10,174 nucleotides of DNA, from the NCBI GenBank assembly GCA_035640715.1, contig DASQVO010000360.1, forward strand, positions 1 to 10,174, written 5' to 3'. This DNA is from DASQVO01 sp035640715. GTDB taxonomy: Bacteria > Actinomycetota > Actinomycetes > Streptosporangiales > Streptosporangiaceae. Each line of letters starts with the position of its first letter. Positions within the stretch are counted from its first letter, which is position 1. Made by a program: the position numbers and the translations under genes. The notes beneath the pieces are model-generated. The model searched no databases. It worked only from the letters and a program-made list of their open reading frames with translations, and had not been told where the DNA came from. Positions 6,711-10,174 of this stretch are shown here, in pieces.

Positions 6711-7645
6711 CACAAGCACACCTTCTCCCGGACCCCTGCGAACAGGTCGTCCTCTGGTAGCTCGGTGTCAACGAGTGACCTAGCCAAATGATAATCCTCG
6801 GTCGGCCATGCGACGCGCTGCACGTCCAGCGGGCAGGCGAACCAGAAGCTCTTGGGGTCGATCTGAGTGGCATGTGCCAGCAGGGCCTCATCCCTGATCT
6901 CGAAGAACTCGCCGCATTGCACGCGCGTGGTGATCTCGAGTTCGAGCCGCTCCTTGGCGCGCTCCTCCCACTGCTCGAACATCTTCGCGTACGGGGATTC
7001 AAGGCCGCGCCGCAGCATCTCCTCGTGCAGCGCCATGTACTTCGCGAGATGGAAGGAGGCGAAATAGTAGAGCTTGAGCGGCTGCCACGGCTCGCCCGCG
7101 CCCGGGTACCGGTCCGGGTCCGCGGCCGCCTCGAATGCCTCCACCGAGACCTTATGGCACATGACGTGATCCGGATGCGGGTAGCCGCCGTTCTCGTCAT
7201 AGGTCACCATCACGTGCGGCCGGAACTCGCGGACCGCGCGCACCAGTGGCTCGGCGGCGTCCGCAAGAGGCGTCAGCGCGAAGCAGCCCTCCGGCAGCGG
7301 GGGCTTGGGGTCGCCCTCGGGGAGACCGGAGTCGATGAACCCCATGAAGCGCTGCGCCACGCCGAGGATTTCCCGTGCCCGGGCCATCTCCTCCTGCCGC
7401 AGGCGGGCCAGGTTCGCCCGGACGTCCGGGCGGTCCATCGCCGGGTTCAGGACGTCGCCCCGCTCACCACCGGTCATCGTGCACACGAGCACTTCAACGC
7501 CTTCCCGGACGTAGCGCGCCATGGTGGCGGCGCCCTTGCTGGACTCGTCATCCGGATGCGCGTGAACGGCCATCAGCCGCAGCGTGCCTCGCTCGGGCGC
7601 ATTGATGCACTCGGGCAGGTTGCGCCCGGCTGTCTCGGCGGACAA
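6710..7645 (-). CDS. mca: Mycothiol S-conjugate amidase Mca
   Basis: Zinc-dependent amidase of the LmbE/PIG-L deacetylase family. It cleaves mycothiol-toxin or antibiotic conjugates to a mercapturic acid (exported) and GlcN-Ins (recycled to mycothiol), so it acts in cytoplasmic detoxification. Visible zinc/catalytic motifs are AHPDDESSKGAATMA (29 on, with H30 and D33) and YDENGGYPHPDH (149-160, with H157 and H160). The Mca-specific C-terminal part is present: ATQIDPKSFWF, WPTEDYHLARS (280-290) and PEDDLFAGV (297-305), which separates it from the related MshB deacetylase. Start choice: TTG at 7645 has GGAGGGAG five bases upstream, an excellent ribosome site. An in-frame ATG at 7660 lacks one and would add five residues (316 in total). 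Either start gives about 20 more N-terminal residues than typical Mca, where the protein starts just before LRLMAVHAHPDDE. It is co-transcribed with the small membrane protein and divergent from greA. Confidence 0.95.
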   Translation of the reverse strand: MSAETAGRNLPECINAPERGTLRLMAVHAHPDDESSKGAATMARYVREGVEVLVCTMTGGERGDVLNPAMDRPDVRANLARLRQEEMARAREILGVAQRFMGFIDSGLPEGDPKPPLPEGCFALTPLADAAEPLVRAVREFRPHVMVTYDENGGYPHPDHVMCHKVSVEAFEAAADPDRYPGAGEPWQPLKLYYFASFHLAKYMALHEEMLRRGLESPYAKMFEQWEERAKERLELEITTRVQCGEFFEIRDEALLAHATQIDPKSFWFACPLDVQRVAWPTEDYHLARSLVDTELPEDDLFAGVREKVCL

Positions 7646-7805
7646 GTGATCTCCCTCCATTGCCCCGGGTGGTGCCCAGGGTTCCTGGGGCCTACCGGCA
7701 TGCGGCGGCCGTCCTTGACTGGGTTGCGCACGCCCGGCGCGGTCCGATGCCGCACCAATGCGGGAAAACGCACGCCGGAATCGGCCGCATTCCCCGCCGC
7801 GTCAT

Positions 7806-7834
7806 TTGACTAGTTCGGATCAGTCGTCGACGCT
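7806..7834 (+). promoter_or_regulatory. Candidate greA promoter in the mca-greA divergent spacer
   Basis: TTGACT (7806-7811) is a five-of-six match to the -35 consensus and stands 17 bases from GACGCT (7829-7834), which keeps the A and final T of TANNNT. A separate TAGCCT at 7838-7843 is a better -10 but lacks a well-spaced -35. Either would give a 5' leader of about 65-75 bases before greA. Elsewhere in the spacer (7661-7915) there is only a short hairpin CCCAGG-GTT-CCTGGG (7675-7689) near the mca start. Confidence 0.35.
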
Positions 7835-7915
7835 TGTTAGCCTCAAAAGGTTACCCCGAGGGGCCGGCCACGGCCCTAGGGACATCGCAAGACCGCGCAG
7901 TACTGAGGAGTGCCC

Positions 7916-8416
7916 GTGACCGAGACCCGCGACGAAACCGTCACCTGGCTGACGCAGGAGGCGTATGACCGGCTCAAGGCTGAACTGGACGAACGCTCTG
8001 GACCGCTGCGCGTCGAGATCGCGAAGAGGATTGAGGCCGCCCGCGATGAGGGCGATCTGCGTGAGAACGGCGGCTACCACGCCGCCAAGGAGGAGCAGGG
8101 CAAGAACGAGGGCCGGGTCCAGCAGATCCAGCAGATCCTCGAGAACGCACGGGTCGGCGAGCCGCCCCGCACGGAGGGCGTGGTCGGGCCGGGGATGACG
8201 GTGACCGTCAGGTTCGCCGGCGACAACGAAGAGGTCACTTTCCTGCTTGCCTCCCGCGAGGAAAGCGGCGCCCCCATCGACGTGTACTCGCCTCGTTCGC
8301 CGCTCGGCAGCGCGATCATGGGGAAGAAGGTCGGCGAGAACGCCACCTACTCGCTGCCGAACGGACGTTCAGCGACCGTGGAGATCCTGGAGGCGGTCCC
8401 GTACCAGGGAGCCTGA
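7916..8416 (+). CDS. greA: Transcription elongation factor GreA
   Basis: Binds the RNA polymerase secondary channel and stimulates cleavage of backtracked RNA 3' ends, rescuing arrested complexes. The 166-residue product has the GreA layout. An N-terminal coiled-coil (about 10-80) carries the acidic tip GDLRENGGYHAAKEEQ, with D47 and E50 in the positions of the catalytic acidic residues. A C-terminal FKBP-like domain (about 85-166) has FLLASREE, YSPRSPLGSAIMGKKVGE and YSLPNGRSATVEI. The opening VTWLTQEAYDRLKAEL is typical of actinobacterial GreA. The start GTG at 7916 is preferred over GTG at 7910 because GAGGAG (7905-7910) then stands five bases upstream; it also gives an N-terminus MTETRD like relatives. 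A strong hairpin eight bases after the stop suggests a monocistronic unit, divergent from mca. Confidence 0.97.
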   Translation: MTETRDETVTWLTQEAYDRLKAELDERSGPLRVEIAKRIEAARDEGDLRENGGYHAAKEEQGKNEGRVQQIQQILENARVGEPPRTEGVVGPGMTVTVRFAGDNEEVTFLLASREESGAPIDVYSPRSPLGSAIMGKKVGENATYSLPNGRSATVEILEAVPYQGA

Positions 8417-8423
8417 CACGCTC

Positions 8424-8459
8424 GGGGGCGTTTCCGGCCCGCACCGGCGGGACGCCCCC
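8424..8459 (+). terminator. greA terminator hairpin
   Basis: GGGGGCGT (8424-8431) pairs perfectly with ACGCCCCC (8452-8459), starting eight bases after the greA stop; the interior can form a small CCGG/CCGG stem as well. There is no T-tract, as is common for actinomycete terminators. Confidence 0.75.
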
Positions 8460-8508
8460 AGCGCGTGCGGGCGGCTACGGACAGGCGATCGTTACCGGCC
8501 CAGCGAGT

Positions 8509-8526
8509 CCGGGCCTTCAGGCCCGG
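8509..8526. terminator. Hairpin in the greA-ilvA convergent spacer
   Basis: CCGGGCC (8509-8515) and GGCCCGG (8520-8526) form a perfect seven-pair stem around a TTCA loop, extendable by one T-A pair. It lies midway between two convergent genes and could act as a back-up terminator in either direction. Confidence 0.5.
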
Positions 8527-8574
8527 CGAGCGGCCGGTGTATCGGACAGCACCGCAGCAAACTGACGGGGGGTT

Positions 8575-8594
8575 CCGGGGGGTCGCCCCCCCGG
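8575..8594 (-). terminator. Threonine ammonia-lyase terminator hairpin
   Basis: CCGGGGGG (8575-8582) and CCCCCCGG (8587-8594) form a perfect eight-pair GC-only stem around a TCGC loop. It begins 16 bases beyond the stop codon of the minus-strand gene. A further G6 run lies at 8567-8572. No T-tract follows on the minus strand. Confidence 0.65.
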
Positions 8595-8610
8595 GCCAGC
8601 ACTGCACTGC

Positions 8611-9825
8611 TCAGCTGAAAACCAGGGTGTACCCAGCCTGGCGCAGCTCCGTGATCACTTCCTCGCAGTGGTCCGGCCCGCGGGTTTCCACTTGCAGCAG
8701 CACTTCCACCTCGCCGACCTGCAGCCGCGGCGTGACCCGCTCATGCCACACGTCGAGCACGTTGGCGCCGAGCCCGGCCAGCTCATGCAGCAGCCTGGCC
8801 AGTGCCCCAGGCCGGTCGGGCAGCCGGCAGCGGAAGGCAAGGTACCGTCCGGCCGCCCGCAGGCCGTGCCTGAGCAGCTTCGACAGCAGCAGCGGGTCGA
8901 TGTTGCCGCCGGACAGGACCACGACGGCCGGCGGCTCGATCTCTCCGGCATGCTCGAACAGGGCCGCCACCCCGGCGGCGCCAGCCGGCTCGACGACCTG
9001 CTTGGCCCGCTCGAGGCAGAGCAGCAGCCCCTGGGACAGGCTCTCCTCGGCCACCGTCACGACCCGCGCGTCATAGCCCGACAAGATCCCGAACGCGAGC
9101 TCACCAGGACGGCTCACTGCGATGCCGTCCGCCATGGTCGGCGTGGCCTTGACGGGGATGGGGCGCCCGGCGGCGAGCGAGGCGGGGAACGGCGCCGCGG
9201 CGGCGGCCTGCACACCCACGATCTGCACCGCCGGATCGAGGCTCTTCACCGCTACCGTGATGCCGGCCGCGAGCCCTCCGCCGCCCACCGGGACGACGAC
9301 CGTCCGCACCTGCGGGCACTGCTCGATGATTTCGAAGCCCAGCGTCCCCTGGCCGGTCACGATGTCAGGATGCTCGAAGGGATGGATGAAGACGCTCCCG
9401 GTCCTCGTCGCGTGCTCCTGCGCGGCGGCGAGGGCGTCCTCCACCGACGACCCGTCCAGGACGACATTCGCCCCGTAACCCCGCGTCGCCTGGACCTTCG
9501 GCAGCGGCGCGCCCTCCGGCATGAAGACCGTTGCGTTAGTGCCGAGCAGACTTGCCGCGAACGCGACGCCCTGCGCGTGGTTCCCGGCGCTCGCCGCCAC
9601 GACACCGCGCGCCCGCTCCGCGTCGGTGAGCCGCGCGATCCGCAGGTAGGCGCCACGGACCTTAAACGAACCGGTTCGCTGAAGATTTTCGCACTTCAGG
9701 AACACCGGGCCGCCGAGAAGCTCGGACAGCGGACGGGACCGGAGAATCGGCGTGGGCGAGATAACGTCACTGATCAGTTCCCGCGCGGCCACCACATCGT
9801 CGGCTTGCACCTGGCTGAACACCAT
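8611..9825 (-). CDS. ilvA: Threonine ammonia-lyase (threonine dehydratase) with C-terminal ACT domain
   Basis: PLP-dependent fold-type II enzyme converting L-threonine to 2-oxobutanoate and ammonia, the first committed step to isoleucine. The 404-residue product has the PLP lysine in GSFKVRGAY (K55), SAGNHAQG (79-86), the phosphate-binding glycine loop VPVGGGGLAAG (about 179-188) and SGGNIDPLL (305-313). A single ACT-like domain (about 327-404, starting YLAFRCRLPDRPGALARLL) is present, as in the shorter IlvA/TdcB-type enzymes of actinomycetes rather than the two-ACT E. coli IlvA. Whether it is biosynthetic (isoleucine-inhibited) or catabolic cannot be decided. Start: ATG at 9825 gives an N-terminus MVFSQVQADDVVAAR that fits the family. 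The frame stays open to 10023, but the extra 66 residues are non-conserved Arg/Pro/Ala-rich sequence containing a palindrome. The ribosome site is weak (GGTGG two bases upstream). Confidence 0.94.
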   Translation of the reverse strand: MVFSQVQADDVVAARELISDVISPTPILRSRPLSELLGGPVFLKCENLQRTGSFKVRGAYLRIARLTDAERARGVVAASAGNHAQGVAFAASLLGTNATVFMPEGAPLPKVQATRGYGANVVLDGSSVEDALAAAQEHATRTGSVFIHPFEHPDIVTGQGTLGFEIIEQCPQVRTVVVPVGGGGLAAGITVAVKSLDPAVQIVGVQAAAAAPFPASLAAGRPIPVKATPTMADGIAVSRPGELAFGILSGYDARVVTVAEESLSQGLLLCLERAKQVVEPAGAAGVAALFEHAGEIEPPAVVVLSGGNIDPLLLSKLLRHGLRAAGRYLAFRCRLPDRPGALARLLHELAGLGANVLDVWHERVTPRLQVGEVEVLLQVETRGPDHCEEVITELRQAGYTLVFS

Positions 9826-9840
9826 TGCCACCAGAGCAGT

Positions 9841-9875
9841 CTGCCACGGGCGCGGGACGCCCGCGCCCGTGGCAG
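9841..9875. promoter_or_regulatory. Perfect 16-bp inverted repeat in the ilvA leader
   Basis: CTGCCACGGGCGCGGG (9841-9856), a three-base ACG loop, then its exact reverse complement (9860-9875). It lies 15 bases upstream of the threonine ammonia-lyase ATG, so in the mRNA leader it would form a very stable hairpin next to the ribosome site. It could be an attenuator, a translation-blocking hairpin or a protein-binding palindrome. No T-tract follows and no leader peptide with an Ile/Leu/Val run was found. Confidence 0.85.
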
Positions 9876-9959
9876 CGGCCTGGCGCGGGTTCCGCGCTCG
9901 AAGGGACTCCGGCGAATTCCCGTGAGCTGGGACGGATGCGAAAACCCGCCACAGGGACA

Positions 9960-9968
9960 TACTGTCAA
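9960..9968. promoter_or_regulatory. Overlapping divergent promoter elements
   Basis: On the plus strand TACTGT (9960-9965) fits TANNNT and ends seven bases before a GTG at 9972 in frame with the rightward gene. On the minus strand the same stretch reads TTGACA (9968-9963), an exact -35 consensus for the leftward threonine ammonia-lyase gene, although no good -10 follows at 16-18 bases. Occupancy of one would exclude the other (inference). Confidence 0.35.
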
Positions 9969-10174
9969 ATGGTGCAGCCAAACAGCGAGTATCCTCATCC
10001 CGCCGTACGGCAGGGGCAGCCACCCGCCACCGCCACGCTTGGCGAACTGCGCGCTGCCGGTCATGTCTACCGAAGTGTCAAGGAGGAGATCAGGCAGAAT
10101 CTTCTCGCCAAGATGCGGGCCGGCCAGGACCGGTTCCCGGGGATCATCGGATTCGGCCAGACGGTGCTCCCGCA
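9969..10174 (+). CDS. N-terminus of a magnesium-chelatase-like AAA+ protein (3' end outside window)
   Basis: An open frame runs from ATG at 9969 to the right edge, 68 complete codons. After a short Pro-rich lead (residues 1-22) comes TLGELRAAGHVYRSVKEEI, then RQNLLAKMRAGQDRFPGIIGFGQTVLP. I recall this as the opening of the actinomycete proteins annotated as magnesium chelatase or sigma-54-interacting AAA+ ATPase (ChlI/MoxR-like), where the Walker A motif follows soon after; that motif lies beyond the window. Function is therefore an inference from the N-terminus only. Alternative in-frame starts are GTG at 9972, which would be leaderless behind the TACTGT box, and ATG at 9936. It is divergent from the threonine ammonia-lyase, 143 bases apart. 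Confidence 0.7.
   Translation, partial: MVQPNSEYPHPAVRQGQPPATATLGELRAAGHVYRSVKEEIRQNLLAKMRAGQDRFPGIIGFGQTVLP

Noticed and set aside
6788..7813. 341-codon plus-strand frame opposite mca
   Set aside because: The minus strand encodes all Mca motifs over the same bases; the plus frame is a shadow.
9826..10023. N-terminal 66-residue extension of the threonine ammonia-lyase
   Set aside because: The frame is open but the residues are not family-like, the stretch contains the 16-bp palindrome, and it overlaps the divergent gene start. The family N-terminus begins at the ATG at 9825.

Overview
This is a GC-rich chromosomal segment from an actinomycete. The strongest taxonomic marker is a full-length mycothiol S-conjugate amidase (mca), because mycothiol is the characteristic thiol of Actinomycetota. 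GTG/TTG starts, TANNNT-type -10 boxes close to start codons and long GC-only hairpins without T-tracts agree with this. The family or genus cannot be fixed from the sequence alone. No mobile element, CRISPR array, rRNA, tRNA or phage gene was seen. Most of the window is housekeeping or accessory metabolism, and I did not find a clear new multi-gene system.

Layout. Positions 1-2527 (+) hold the C-terminal two-thirds of an HrpA-type DEAH RNA helicase, with a His/Gly/Ala-rich tandem-repeat insert. It converges on a minus-strand pair: a complete seryl-tRNA synthetase (3090-4373) followed by a small membrane protein resembling YdjM/DUF457 'metal-dependent hydrolases' (2557-3006). The synthetase is visibly poorer in GC than its neighbours and has non-standard residues at several conserved positions, so it may be a second or acquired copy. 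A 335-base divergent intergenic region (4374-4708) follows, with a palindrome, a tandem repeat and a possible leaderless promoter. After it come an unrecognised acidic 423-residue protein (4709-5980, +) and a GNAT acetyltransferase (6016-6510, +), probably co-transcribed.

The GNAT gene runs tail-to-tail, overlapping slightly, into a small membrane protein (6477-6710, -) that is translationally coupled to mca (6710-7645, -). Divergent from mca is greA (7916-8416, +), the transcript-cleavage factor. A 194-base convergent spacer with three strong hairpins separates greA from a threonine ammonia-lyase with a C-terminal ACT domain (8611-9825, -). The leader of that gene contains a perfect 16-bp inverted repeat. 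The last 206 bases begin a divergent plus-strand gene whose N-terminus resembles the magnesium-chelatase-like AAA+ family.

Functionally the genes cover RNA processing (hrpA), translation (serS), thiol-based detoxification (mca), transcription elongation (greA) and isoleucine/threonine metabolism (ilvA/tdcB type). The least understood parts are the 423-residue acidic protein, the divergent serS and the ilvA leader palindrome.
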